Notes: a model not told the origin generated them from the letters alone. Counted from the stretch's first letter, positions 7,688 to 17,640 are shown. The stretch: DNA of 64,000 bases from Lachnospiraceae bacterium (GCA_030825115.1 JAPJQL010000001.1:1-64000); one strand, 5' to 3'. Made by a program: numbers and translations.

Positions 7688-9679
7688 ATGAAAAAAGCAT
7701 TTACAAAAAAAATAACCCAAGGCCTTGCCCCTTTGATTTTGGCAGCTTCCCTCTCTGTCAGCGGCTGTGGCGGCGCTTCATCCCCCACGCCCCCGTCAGA
7801 GCCTGCTGCCGATGCTGCCACGACCGCTCCGACGGTTCCTGAAACAACAGCCACGGCAGAAGTTAAAAACGATGCCGCACCAGCTCCACAGCCAGATGAT
7901 TCCGAGCGCTGGGACCTGACCGACATCTACCCCGACGAAGAGGCTTTTCGCAGCGATCTGGCTGCATTTGAAAAGGAATATATCCCGGGCATCGAACAGT
8001 TCCGCGGAAAGCTTGGAACCGTGGAAGGGGTTCTGGATTATTTTAACTATTTCAACAAAGCCATGGCTGCATTCTCAAAACTGCAAAATTATGTAACGCT
8101 TCGGACAATATTGGACCAGGGAGACAGCAGTGCCACCGCAGACTCCGGAGAGGTTATGAAACTCGGCGACCGCTACTTCAATGCATCTGCCTATGCGTCC
8201 AAAGAATTGTATGCAAACGATGACGCTTTTTTAGACCGGCTGATTGCTGATGAGCGCATGGCTCCCTATAAAAACCAGCTCCTGCGGGAACGTGAGCAAA
8301 CGCAGCATCTGCTGGACGAGCGGGAAGAACAGCTTTTGATGCCACTCATGCTTCAGGCAAGCGGAGCCAGCACCCTGTATGAAAAGCTGGCGAATGCCGA
8401 CATGGAATTTCCGACAGCAAAAGACAGCCAGGGAACAGAACATCCCTGTAATGAGCCAGCCTATAGGAATCTGGTAAATTCAAGCCCGGACAGGACGCTG
8501 CGGGAAAATATGTCAAGGACGCTCCTGGGTACTTATGGACAATACCGGAATACGCTCTCCCAGAACATGGATAACTTTGTCCAGGCTATGGTTGCCACTG
8601 CACACTTCCATCACTATGACAGTGCCAGAGAAGCTTCCCTCGCAAGCAGCGCTATTCCCCTTGCGGTCTATGACAATCTCTTGTCCACCGCAGACAGCCG
8701 CCTGGATGTCCGTCACCAGGCAATCCGTCTCCGAAAAGAGATTCTTGGATATGATGTCTTGAGCAACCAGGACCTCGTTATCCCTCTCGTTAAAGATACG
8801 GACCGCAAATATCCCTATCAGGACGCAAAAAAGATTGTCCCGGAGGCGCTTGCCCCTCTTGGGGAAACCTACTGCAACGATTTCAGGAAAGCTTTGGACA
8901 GCCGCTGGGTCGATGTCTACAGTGCCGACAGAAAAGCAACCAATGCGGCCAGTATGGGCGTGAACGGGATACACCCCTTTATCTACTTAAATTATGGAGA
9001 CAACTATGACAGCATGTCCACCCTGGCACATGAGATGGGGCACGCCATGCATCAGTACTATTCCGATGTATACCAGGAAAGCATTTACAATAAAAATGTA
9101 ACTACGTTTGCTACCGAGGTCGCTTCCCTCACCAATGAACTGCTCCTCTCCGACTACATGATTTCCCATGCAGAAAGTGACGAGGAAAAGCTGTTTTATC
9201 TGTCCACCCAGCTCACCCTGCTGGACAGCGCATTTTTCAATCAGACCATGTACGCCCGGTTCGAGACGGACATGTACCAGATTGTAGAAGACGGAGGCTC
9301 CCTCACCCCGGATATCCTGGAAACACTCTGGACAGATACCTGCCAGAAATATTACGGACCGGATTTTCATCCGTTGGAAGAAGGCCGGTACGGCTGGTCG
9401 AGAATTCCGCATTTTTATTACAACCACTACGTATTCCAATATGCCACTTCGATTGCAGCGTCCTGCAATATCGTGGACCGGATTTTAGCCGGGGAAGACG
9501 GAGCTGTGGATCAGTATCTGGAATTTTTACAGGCAGGAGACGCCAGCCCCGACAGCGTGACCACCCTGAAAATTGCGGGCGTTGACATGACTGCTCCATC
9601 TGCATATGATGCACTGTTTCAACGATATGAGAATCTGATCGCCCAGATTGAAACCCTGAAACAGGTCGGAGTCCAGTAA
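7688..9679 (+). CDS. pepF: Oligoendopeptidase F family metallopeptidase, predicted lipoprotein
   Basis: A 663-residue M3B peptidase. The zinc site HEMGH has His448, Glu449 and His452, with a further acidic ligand expected in the helix VASLTNELLL. PepF enzymes cleave short peptides of about 7-17 residues and are normally cytoplasmic. This one starts with a lipoprotein signal peptide ending LSVSGC (lipidated Cys27) and an Ala/Pro/Thr-rich linker of about 55 residues before the conserved WDLTDIYP. It should therefore sit on the outer face of the membrane, perhaps trimming peptides for uptake. The start at 7688 has a perfect AAGGAGG site. It is the only plus-strand gene in the first 43 kb and converges with the secreted protease gene. 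Confidence 0.92.
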   Translation: MKKAFTKKITQGLAPLILAASLSVSGCGGASSPTPPSEPAADAATTAPTVPETTATAEVKNDAAPAPQPDDSERWDLTDIYPDEEAFRSDLAAFEKEYIPGIEQFRGKLGTVEGVLDYFNYFNKAMAAFSKLQNYVTLRTILDQGDSSATADSGEVMKLGDRYFNASAYASKELYANDDAFLDRLIADERMAPYKNQLLREREQTQHLLDEREEQLLMPLMLQASGASTLYEKLANADMEFPTAKDSQGTEHPCNEPAYRNLVNSSPDRTLRENMSRTLLGTYGQYRNTLSQNMDNFVQAMVATAHFHHYDSAREASLASSAIPLAVYDNLLSTADSRLDVRHQAIRLRKEILGYDVLSNQDLVIPLVKDTDRKYPYQDAKKIVPEALAPLGETYCNDFRKALDSRWVDVYSADRKATNAASMGVNGIHPFIYLNYGDNYDSMSTLAHEMGHAMHQYYSDVYQESIYNKNVTTFATEVASLTNELLLSDYMISHAESDEEKLFYLSTQLTLLDSAFFNQTMYARFETDMYQIVEDGGSLTPDILETLWTDTCQKYYGPDFHPLEEGRYGWSRIPHFYYNHYVFQYATSIAASCNIVDRILAGEDGAVDQYLEFLQAGDASPDSVTTLKIAGVDMTAPSAYDALFQRYENLIAQIETLKQVGVQ

Positions 9680-9694
9680 AAGACTGATAGAAAA

Positions 9695-9744
9695 ACAAAG
9701 AGGAGCAGATGGTTTTGGAATATTTCCAAACCGCCTGCTCCCTC
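9695..9744 (-). terminator. Terminator between the convergent pepF and protease genes
   Basis: GAGGAGCAG at 9700-9708 pairs with CTGCTCCCTC at 9735-9744 (one bulge), with inner pairing of GGTTTTGGAA and TTTCCAAACC. The T-rich tail is on the minus strand, so it mainly serves the protease gene; it may also stop pepF transcripts. Confidence 0.75.
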
Positions 9745-9771
9745 TTGTAATCCGGTTTTGCCAGTTCACCC

Positions 9772-12700
9772 TTACTTTGGCATTGCCCCGTTCATATCTC
9801 TGACCAAAGAACCCAACGGACCTCCACTCACTTCGCTAAAATAAAAGCTGCGTTCCTGGCCATATTCATCCTTAACCACCGTCCATCCGGTGCACATCTT
9901 GCCGCGATTTCCATCTGATACCGGATTCATATAATAAACATTCCCATCCAGATCCGTAAACCATCCGGTTATCATCTTTCCTTCATCATCAAACCGGTAC
10001 CATCCGGCATCTCCGGCGCCCCCGTTTCCATAAGGATTATAGAGATACCCCCAGACATCCTTATAGTCCTTCTCGTCCACCCGGAATCTCCAGCTTCCAT
10101 CTTCATGCATCGTCCAGTCCCCCTCCTGCGCTCCCGGGAAACGTTCCGCCACAGTCAGTCTTCTGTCAGAGCCGGAAGAAGAGCTGCTGTCCCTGGTCAC
10201 AGTCACCGTGCAGACCGCTTCTTTATCCCCGGCTCTTACACGAATCTTTGTCGTTCCACGGTTAAGCCCGATCACGTTTCCCCTGTCATCGACAGAGGCA
10301 ATGGAAGGCTGATCAGAAGTAAACACGGGTTTTATCTCTACTCCGTCTTCTGCATCCACTTTAACGTTCAGAGTTTGAAAAGCTCCGACTCTCAGGTTCA
10401 TATATTCCGGCTCCACCGTCACACGTTTAACGCGATTTTCTTCCATCAGCACAATTTCAAAAACCGCCGCCTTGGTCGGATCATCTTCGGAGGATACCCG
10501 CACCGTGATCATTCCGCTGTCCTTCGGAATGAGGATGAGCGTTTCCTCTCCACTTGTTGAGAACTTTCCAACGCCGGACTGTCCTTCAAAATCCGTTCCG
10601 GCAAAGTCAATTGCATGAAGGTCTCCGGAAAATTCCCAAAGAAGGCTGGCTCCCATATTTACCAATGGGCCGCCATCCCAGGACAGGAGCCGGCTATCAA
10701 ACACCGCCTGCTTCATGGATTCAGGATTTCCCTTGTCAAAACGGTATAAAATCCGTCCGTCCTGCATCACCGGCAGTTTTGTCCCAACCTTTACCCCGGA
10801 GGCATAATTATAGTTAAACAGATTGCTCCCGCCCATAAGAAAGCCGGATTCCACCGCGGCTGTAGAACCAAATGCCCAGCAGCTGTTCGTATTCTCCTGA
10901 TTTTTAACCGGAGTCAAGACCCCTTCCTCTCTGAGATCAAACCGTTCCGGCAAATCTGCTTCCACAGCTCTGGGCTCTCCCTTCATTCTGCTCCCCGCGT
11001 TTGGAAGTGTCCTGAGGATCTGCCTTTTGCCCGTGAATCCGTCATAACCTGCCGTATGTCTGCCAGGTTTTGTATTAGAGTCTGTCGCAACTTCTGCATC
11101 GGAATCTGAGGCTTTAGACAGCATCCCATCTTCGTCGTCTATCCACTCGTCAGACATCCCATCCTCATCCAGGATGTTTCCGTCATAAGCTGCGCTTTCC
11201 CCGACAGATGCCCTTTGCTTCCTGTTCCCGGCAAATAGGCCGGACTCCGCTTTTTGGGTATTGGAGCTTGTCGCCAACAGGTTATAATATTGGTCGGGAT
11301 CAAGGTCAAAAACCGTAACCCGCTCCACTTCACCTTCCTCCAAACTGGCATCGTAACATAAAGCGATCAGAGTTGCATACCCATACCACTCCTCCCCTGC
11401 GCGCCCTATATCCTCACGTCCAAAAGGACCATAACTGTAACTGAGTCCGGGCTGTGACGGAATATTTCCCTGCCGCTGGTTGTTGCTCATGACAGAAAAA
11501 GCAAGTTCAGAATCATCCTCATCATCGAGCGCCAGCCCCAGCACTACTTCAAATGCTTCTCCCTGTTCCAAAAGAATCGGTTTGTTCAAACGCACGGTAT
11601 AATCTCCGGCATATTTTTTATAACCGGAAGTATAAATATTTTCCTCTAACAGCCCCTTTCCGATATCTGCTCCCCGGTTGATCCCAATCTGGTATTCTGC
11701 GCTGTTGTTCAGCAGTTCAAATGAGACAGCCCGCAGGACATCATTCCCCTCTGCCGTAAAAACATTCGAGACTGCCGTACAATCGACCCAATTAGTAAAT
11801 CCGCTGACAGCCATCGCCGTCATATACAGCTTGTTGTAATTGTCCCTGGCTTCCGCAGAGCTAAAGACCCAGGAATTATCTGCCGAAACCAGTCTCTTAT
11901 CATAATAAGACACATAGTAATACCCTTCGTCTCCGAGGTTGGTTCCCCAGGAATTCCGGACGATCCATGCTCCATCCCCCTCCGGAAGGTACCTGTCATC
12001 TGCCAGAGAGTCCAGATCAGATCCTGTTGCCAATCGGTTCAGGTCCCTGTAACGGAAATTTTCCCTGGGATAATTGTCATCCCATCCTACGATATCAACT
12101 TCATGATTTTCCATCAGATTCGAAGCCGATGCATATGGACTGTCTTCAAAAAGGTTCACAATATCAAATACGGATTCCTCGTCATTCCACCTGTACTCAT
12201 AACCGCTGCAATAATAATTCTGCTCATCCTCACATGGGGCCATAAAATTCCAATATACCCCGGTAGTGGCGGCGCCATAAGTCATAACAGCATTTTTCAG
12301 GTGCTCCATCCACCCTTCATTCTCTTCCTCCTCTCCCCAATCCAACGCTTCAAACCGCATGGGAAGAGCAATTGCATCCTGCACATGAATCAGGGGATTT
12401 CCACCTTCCCGGTAGCGAAGTCCGGACTGGACGAGATATTTTTCATATTCTTCACTTGTCTCATCCGGTCTTAAAGCCCGGATATCCTTCATGCTTAAGA
12501 CATCGTCCGCCACCGGTCCGATCCAGCTCCGATAATAGTGCTGCGGCATCGGATAGATGCCTCCGCTATTTACACCAGCTCCGAGGTAACACGGAGTATC
12601 CAGCTCAACAAATGCCATTGCATCCCAGTCAAAGTAATAATTTACGCTATAACCATTTAAAAAATAGGGGGAGCCGTATGCCTGCAGTGAGGCCAGCATA

Positions 12701-13206
12701 TGTAATTCTGAAAAATCAACCGTCTTGATATTTTCCTCTGATAAATCTGTTTTTGCTATGGAAACACGAAAGGATCCGGAATAATCGGAATCCCCTATCG
12801 GAAATACTCTCAAAAAATAGGCACCCGGCACCACATCCGGCTCCAGAATCCGCTGGCTGTAAACCTGATCTGAAATGCCAAGCTGATTTTGACTGCTGTC
12901 TAAAAGCTCCAGTCCATACCGGGCAAGTCCATTCTCATACTCAAGGGATACCGTCAGGTCACATCTGCTGTCAATCTGAAACAGATAATACCGGTCTTGT
13001 CCGGAATCAGGAAAACTATCTTCAAACCGCGCCGGAAAGCTCACATAAGAGAGGGGTTCTGTAAACCATTCCTCTCTGACTTCCACTACTGTCTCCTGAA
13101 CAGCATAAGCAGCCTGCGCTGCAGCAGACGGCGATACCATCATCGATACCATGAGAGATACTGCAGCCCACTTCTTTATTGTCTGTAACATTGCGCTTTT
13201 TTTCAT
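9772..13206 (-). CDS. Secreted papain-family (C1) cysteine protease with permuted catalytic segments
   Basis: A 1144-residue secreted protein with signal peptide 1-34. A beta-sandwich like the PPC family covers about 50-150. Next comes the back part of a clostridial C1 protease: DFSELHM from residue 164, catalytic His368 in NHEVDIVGWDD and Asn418 in WIVRNSWGT. A lectin-like domain (about 440-560) and an acidic linker follow. Only then comes the front part of the protease, LPERFDLREEG with oxyanion Gln770 and nucleophile Cys776 in NSCWAFGSTAAVES. Two Ig-like domains and GWYRFDDEGKMITGW-type cell-wall-binding repeats end the protein. Normal C1 enzymes run Gln-Cys-His-Asn; here the order is His-Asn-Gln-Cys in one uninterrupted frame. 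The start at 13206 follows GGAGGGGG. It lies 17 bp downstream of radA. Confidence 0.88.
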   Translation of the reverse strand: MKKSAMLQTIKKWAAVSLMVSMMVSPSAAAQAAYAVQETVVEVREEWFTEPLSYVSFPARFEDSFPDSGQDRYYLFQIDSRCDLTVSLEYENGLARYGLELLDSSQNQLGISDQVYSQRILEPDVVPGAYFLRVFPIGDSDYSGSFRVSIAKTDLSEENIKTVDFSELHMLASLQAYGSPYFLNGYSVNYYFDWDAMAFVELDTPCYLGAGVNSGGIYPMPQHYYRSWIGPVADDVLSMKDIRALRPDETSEEYEKYLVQSGLRYREGGNPLIHVQDAIALPMRFEALDWGEEEENEGWMEHLKNAVMTYGAATTGVYWNFMAPCEDEQNYYCSGYEYRWNDEESVFDIVNLFEDSPYASASNLMENHEVDIVGWDDNYPRENFRYRDLNRLATGSDLDSLADDRYLPEGDGAWIVRNSWGTNLGDEGYYYVSYYDKRLVSADNSWVFSSAEARDNYNKLYMTAMAVSGFTNWVDCTAVSNVFTAEGNDVLRAVSFELLNNSAEYQIGINRGADIGKGLLEENIYTSGYKKYAGDYTVRLNKPILLEQGEAFEVVLGLALDDEDDSELAFSVMSNNQRQGNIPSQPGLSYSYGPFGREDIGRAGEEWYGYATLIALCYDASLEEGEVERVTVFDLDPDQYYNLLATSSNTQKAESGLFAGNRKQRASVGESAAYDGNILDEDGMSDEWIDDEDGMLSKASDSDAEVATDSNTKPGRHTAGYDGFTGKRQILRTLPNAGSRMKGEPRAVEADLPERFDLREEGVLTPVKNQENTNSCWAFGSTAAVESGFLMGGSNLFNYNYASGVKVGTKLPVMQDGRILYRFDKGNPESMKQAVFDSRLLSWDGGPLVNMGASLLWEFSGDLHAIDFAGTDFEGQSGVGKFSTSGEETLILIPKDSGMITVRVSSEDDPTKAAVFEIVLMEENRVKRVTVEPEYMNLRVGAFQTLNVKVDAEDGVEIKPVFTSDQPSIASVDDRGNVIGLNRGTTKIRVRAGDKEAVCTVTVTRDSSSSSGSDRRLTVAERFPGAQEGDWTMHEDGSWRFRVDEKDYKDVWGYLYNPYGNGGAGDAGWYRFDDEGKMITGWFTDLDGNVYYMNPVSDGNRGKMCTGWTVVKDEYGQERSFYFSEVSGGPLGSLVRDMNGAMPK

Positions 13207-13223
13207 GATCAATCCCCCTCCGG

Positions 13224-14594
13224 CTAAGACAACAGCCCGATTGCCTCCCTCACATTGCAGACCCCGCACAGACGTATCTTGTCTGTCTTCTTCATCTTAT
13301 CCAGACATACCTGCGGCAGGATACAGGTATCAAAACCAAGCTTCACCGCCTCATTCACCCTCTGCTCCGCCATCGATACCGCCCTGACCTCCCCGGAGAG
13401 TCCCACTTCTCCGAAGATGATCGTCCTTGGGCTTACCGGCCGGTCCTTATAGCTTGACACCAGCGCCAGCACGATCGCAAGATCCAAGGCAGGCTCATTC
13501 ATCTTCATGCCGCCTGCAATATTTACATAGGCATCGTACCGGGACATCTCATAATGACACCGCTTTTCCAGCACCGCCATCAGCAGGTTCACCCTGTTAT
13601 AGTCTGTTCCTGCCGCCGTCCTGCGCGGCATCCCAAAATTAGTCTGGGTCACAAGAGCCTGGACCTCCACAAGGATCGGTCTCGTCCCTTCGAGCGAACA
13701 GGCAACCACCGCCCCCGACGATTCTTCCGGGCGGCCGCTCAGCAGATACTCCGACGGGTTCTCCACTTCCACAAGTCCCTGCTCCTGCATCTCGAACACG
13801 CCAATTTCATTCGTAGAGCCAAACCGGTTCTTCACCCCCCGCAAGATCCGGTAGGAGGCGTTGCGCTCTCCTTCAAAATACAGCACGGTATCCACCATAT
13901 GCTCCAACACACGGGGACCTGCCACTACGCCTTCCTTCGTCACATGGCCGACGATAAATATCGCAATCCCCATCCCTTTTGCAATCTGCATCAGGATATT
14001 TGTGGACTCCCGTACCTGGCTGACGCTGCCCGGGGCAGATGCTACATCCTCCCGGAACATGGTCTGGATGGAGTCGATGATCACGATCTCCGGCTTCCTT
14101 TCCTCAATCGCTTCCCGGATAAGGTCTAAGTTCGTCTCACACAAAAACAGAAGTTCCCCTGTGATCGCGCCGATCCGGTTCGCCCGCAGCTTGATCTGCT
14201 TAAGCGACTCCTCGCCGGAAATATAGAGCACCTTATGCCCGGCGGCTGCCAGATTCCGGCAGACCTGCAGCAGCAGGGTAGACTTTCCGATGCCGGGATC
14301 GCCTCCAACCAAAACCAGGGAGCCGGCAACAATGCCGCTCCCCAGTACCTGGTCCAGCTCCCGGTATCCTGTAGATATCCGGTCCTGTTCTTCAATTGAT
14401 ACTTCCGACAGCAGCACCGGTTTTTGTGCCTGTCCATGCCGGGCGGCGCCTCCGTGAGCAGATACCGGCTTTTTCGCGGTCGGCTCCTCTACAAAGGTAT
14501 TCCACTCCTTACAGGCCGGGCACTGTCCCATCCATTTGCTCGATTCGTATCCGCATTCCTTACAGAAGAATGCAGTTGCTTTCGATTTTGCCAT
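13224..14594 (-). CDS. radA: DNA repair protein RadA/Sms
   Basis: A 456-residue protein. It has the N-terminal zinc finger FFCKECGYES...CPACKEW, a RecA-type ATPase with Walker A GGDPGIGKST, the RadA signature KNRFGSTNEIGVFEM, and a C-terminal Lon-protease-like domain (MAVLEKRCHYEMSRYDAYVNI region). RadA is a hexameric helicase that promotes branch migration in recombination. The length is normal. The ribosome site is weak. The secreted protease gene follows within 17 bp, so the two may share a transcript. Confidence 0.97.
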   Translation of the reverse strand: MAKSKATAFFCKECGYESSKWMGQCPACKEWNTFVEEPTAKKPVSAHGGAARHGQAQKPVLLSEVSIEEQDRISTGYRELDQVLGSGIVAGSLVLVGGDPGIGKSTLLLQVCRNLAAAGHKVLYISGEESLKQIKLRANRIGAITGELLFLCETNLDLIREAIEERKPEIVIIDSIQTMFREDVASAPGSVSQVRESTNILMQIAKGMGIAIFIVGHVTKEGVVAGPRVLEHMVDTVLYFEGERNASYRILRGVKNRFGSTNEIGVFEMQEQGLVEVENPSEYLLSGRPEESSGAVVACSLEGTRPILVEVQALVTQTNFGMPRRTAAGTDYNRVNLLMAVLEKRCHYEMSRYDAYVNIAGGMKMNEPALDLAIVLALVSSYKDRPVSPRTIIFGEVGLSGEVRAVSMAEQRVNEAVKLGFDTCILPQVCLDKMKKTDKIRLCGVCNVREAIGLLS

Positions 14595-14624
14595 AATATG
14601 TACTGTCTTCTCTCTGTCTTTTTC

Positions 14625-15038
14625 TTATCTCTTAACCACTTTCACGCGGCAGGCAACGCCCTCATTCAGTTCCACGCTGACCACCAGCTTGCCGCTCATG
14701 TTGGTCTTCATCCCGCCTACTGCCGCATCGTCTACATATACCTCGTATTCCGTGTCGTCTTCAAGCTGGACCGTGATCTGGGCATCCTTATCCCCCTCCA
14801 CGAAAAACTCCACGCCTCCGCTGGTAACTGCAAAATTCTCCACCGCCGTCCCCGGCACGGACTCATATACGAACAGACCGTTGCGCTCTAACTTGGTAAT
14901 CTCGTAAAATGTCTTGATCTTATATAAATCACCTGCATGCTCAAAGTCCTGGAGTTTGGATTTTGTCGCTAACTTGTAATTTCCAAAGCTGATAGTTCCG
15001 TCTGCTTCTGAACGGATCAAAGATTCGATAACTGGCAT
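14625..15038 (-). CDS. Endosialidase-like conserved protein, 137 residues
   Basis: A small beta-rich protein starting MPVIESLIRSEADG. It resembles a family common in Lachnospiraceae and annotated endosialidase-like. There is no signal peptide, and I see no known glycosidase residues, so enzymatic activity should not be assumed. AGGAGG lies 10 bp before the ATG. The leader carries a strong hairpin (15082-15111). It sits between clpC and radA on the same strand with its own TATAAT. Confidence 0.65.
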   Translation of the reverse strand: MPVIESLIRSEADGTISFGNYKLATKSKLQDFEHAGDLYKIKTFYEITKLERNGLFVYESVPGTAVENFAVTSGGVEFFVEGDKDAQITVQLEDDTEYEVYVDDAAVGGMKTNMSGKLVVSVELNEGVACRVKVVKR

Positions 15039-15081
15039 TTGTTTGCCCTCCTGGTATATTCTTGAACTTATCTGTTATGAA

Positions 15082-15126
15082 GTGACAGCACCCGTCTCCG
15101 GATGCCGTCACCCTGTCTTCATTATA
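15082..15126 (-). promoter_or_regulatory. TATAAT box and leader hairpin of the endosialidase-like gene
   Basis: On the minus strand TATAAT lies at 15121-15126 with a weak TAGCCA 17 bp upstream. Just downstream, positions 15100-15111 and 15082-15093 form a 12-bp stem (two G-U pairs) around a GGAGAC-type loop, inside the untranslated leader. No T-run follows, so it is not an ordinary terminator. Confidence 0.5.
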
Positions 15127-15146
15127 CACTACCCAATTTAAAATGG

Positions 15147-17606
15147 CTAGTTTTTTATGAGCTCCGCCGATAAAAATCTGAGCCCGTCATCTGCCTTCAC
15201 CACATCCACGCAGTCCCCGCTTTTTACCCTTCCATCCAGGATTTCTTCTGCCAGTTTATCCTCAAGCTGACTCTGGATGGTCCGTCTGAGCGGCCTTGCC
15301 CCGTATTTTGGATCATAGCCCTTCTCCACCAGATATGCCTTCGCCTCCTGGCTGACCTTTAGATCGATATCCATCTGTACCTTCGTCCGTTTGATGATTC
15401 CCCGGAGCATGATGTCTACGATTTCTTTCATGTGTTCTGCATTCAGCTGATGGAATACCATGATTTCATCGATCCGGTTCAAAAATTCCGGTTTGAAGAG
15501 GCGTTTTACCTCCTCCATCACACGGTCCTTCATGAACTTATAGCGTTCCCCCTCATCTTCTGCCGAGACAAAGCCCAGCCGCTTCGGAGATACGATATTC
15601 TCAGCCCCGGCATTGGAAGTCATGATCAGGATCGTATTCTTAAAATCAATCTTCCGTCCCTGGGCGTCTGTGATATGGCCGTCATCCAACACCTGCAGCA
15701 GGATATTGAACACATCGGGATGGGCCTTTTCAATCTCATCAAACAAAATTACGGAATAGGGGTTGCGCCGTACCTTCTCGCTGAGCTGCCCGCCCTCGTC
15801 GTAGCCTACATATCCTGGCGGAGAACCGATCATCTTGGATACGCTGTGCTTCTCCATATATTCGGACATGTCAACCCGGATCAGAGCATTCTCCGTGCCA
15901 AACATCGACTCGGCCAGAGCCTTGCAAAGCTCGGTCTTACCCACGCCGGTCGGTCCGAGGAATAAAAACGATCCTATCGGGCGTTTCGGATCTTTGAGCC
16001 CAACCCGTCCTCTTCGGATTGCCTTGGATACGGCAGTCACCGCCTCCTCCTGTCCGACTACCCGCTCATGCAGGATGGACTCCAGCTTCATCAGACGCTC
16101 GGATTCGCCCTCCTCCAGCTTGCGGACAGGGATCTTGGTCCAGCCGGATACCACATCGGCAATCTCGCCTTCTCCCACCACCAGCTTTTTGGAGACTTTC
16201 TCCTTCTGCCATTTTGCGCGGAGTTTTTCTATCTTCTCCCGCTTCTTTTCCTGTTTTTTCTTGATGTCCCCTGCCTTTTCATATGCTTCGGCCTTGATCG
16301 CAGCTTCCTTTTGCTGTTCCAGCGCCTCGATATCCTTTGTGAGGTCCTTGATCTCGGAAGGCTCCACATAAGTCGTCAGACGCACCTTGGAAGAAGCCTC
16401 GTCAATCAGGTCGATTGCCTTGTCCGGCAGGAAACGGTCGTTGATGTAGCGCGCCGACAGCCTTACCGCAGCCACGAGGGCGTCGTCGGTGATCGTCACG
16501 CGGTGATGCTCCTCATACCTGGGGCGCAGCCCTTTTAAGATGCTGATGGACTGCTCCTCTCCCGGCTCTTCCACCGTCACCGGCTGGAACCGCCTCTCCA
16601 GGGCAGAATCCTTTTCGATATATTTGCGGTATTCCTCGATCGTGGTTGCTCCGATCAACTGCAGCTCGCCACGGGCCAGGGACGGCTTTAAGATGTTGGA
16701 TGCGTCGATAGCGCCCTCTGCTCCGCCCGCACCGATGATCGTGTGTATCTCATCGATAAACAGCAGGACGTCGCCGTCTTCCATGACTTCGGCAAGCACC
16801 TTTTTGATCCTCTCTTCAAATTCCCCGCGGTATTTGGAACCGGCCACCATGCCGGAAAGATCCAGCGTAAGCACCCGCTTGTCGGCAATCGTCTCCGGCA
16901 CGCCGCCCTGGGCGATCATCTGGGCAAGCCCTTCTACCACTGCGGTCTTCCCGACCCCTGGTTCACCGATCAGGCAGGGATTGTTCTTGGTTCTCCGGCT
17001 GAGGATCTGGATCACCCGCTGGATCTCCTGCTCCCTGCCGATCACCGGGTCCAGCCTGCCTTCCCGCGCAAGGGCCGTCAGATCGCGGCTGTAGTTGTTC
17101 AGAGTCGGAGTAGCAGCTTTGCCTTTTCCTCCCTTTCCCATCTGCAGTTCTTCTTTATTGGCAGGGGCATCCTCTCCCATCGCTGAGAGCACTTCGATAT
17201 ACAGTTTCTGGATGCTGACGCCAATCGTATTGAGAAGCCTTGCCGCCACACAATCACTTTCCCGGATGATGGAGATCAAAAGATGCTCCGTGCCGATCAG
17301 CGGGGCCTTAAACCGCACCGCCTCCCGGTAGCTGTTCTCAATCACCCTGGTGGCGCTCGGCGTATATCCGCCCTGCTCCGCCAGACGTACCGGCTGGTTC
17401 GGGGCGATCAGCTGGCTGACCAGCTGGATCACCTTCTCGGCGTTCACACCGTTTTCCTCCAGCACCTTTGCCGCCACGCCCCTGCCTTCCTCGATCAGTC
17501 CGATCAGAAGATGCTCAGTCCCCACATAGCTATGGCCCAGCTCCTGGGCCGCATCCACGGCAAGGCTGATCGCCTCCCGTGCCGCTTCTGTAAAACGATC
17601 TATCAT
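15147..17606 (-). CDS. clpC: ATP-dependent Clp protease ATPase subunit ClpC
   Basis: An 819-residue Hsp100 unfoldase. Two Clp_N repeats cover about 1-145. The first AAA+ domain has Walker A GEPGVGKTA and DEIHTIIGAGG. The middle domain contains a UVR segment and the adaptor-binding coiled coil. The second AAA+ domain has GPTGVGKTE and SPPGYVGYDEGGQLSEKVR. It feeds phosphoarginine-marked proteins to ClpP. It is last in a four-gene operon after a GntR regulator, mcsA and mcsB. AAGGAGG precedes the start. Confidence 0.97.
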   Translation of the reverse strand: MIDRFTEAAREAISLAVDAAQELGHSYVGTEHLLIGLIEEGRGVAAKVLEENGVNAEKVIQLVSQLIAPNQPVRLAEQGGYTPSATRVIENSYREAVRFKAPLIGTEHLLISIIRESDCVAARLLNTIGVSIQKLYIEVLSAMGEDAPANKEELQMGKGGKGKAATPTLNNYSRDLTALAREGRLDPVIGREQEIQRVIQILSRRTKNNPCLIGEPGVGKTAVVEGLAQMIAQGGVPETIADKRVLTLDLSGMVAGSKYRGEFEERIKKVLAEVMEDGDVLLFIDEIHTIIGAGGAEGAIDASNILKPSLARGELQLIGATTIEEYRKYIEKDSALERRFQPVTVEEPGEEQSISILKGLRPRYEEHHRVTITDDALVAAVRLSARYINDRFLPDKAIDLIDEASSKVRLTTYVEPSEIKDLTKDIEALEQQKEAAIKAEAYEKAGDIKKKQEKKREKIEKLRAKWQKEKVSKKLVVGEGEIADVVSGWTKIPVRKLEEGESERLMKLESILHERVVGQEEAVTAVSKAIRRGRVGLKDPKRPIGSFLFLGPTGVGKTELCKALAESMFGTENALIRVDMSEYMEKHSVSKMIGSPPGYVGYDEGGQLSEKVRRNPYSVILFDEIEKAHPDVFNILLQVLDDGHITDAQGRKIDFKNTILIMTSNAGAENIVSPKRLGFVSAEDEGERYKFMKDRVMEEVKRLFKPEFLNRIDEIMVFHQLNAEHMKEIVDIMLRGIIKRTKVQMDIDLKVSQEAKAYLVEKGYDPKYGARPLRRTIQSQLEDKLAEEILDGRVKSGDCVDVVKADDGLRFLSAELIKN

Positions 17607-17640
17607 CTGTTTTGTCCTCCTTGTTGTCTCTGTAACTTCA

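Noticed and set aside
14625..15038. Calling this an endosialidase enzyme
   Set aside because: The family name is historical; there is no signal peptide and no visible glycosidase active site in 137 residues.
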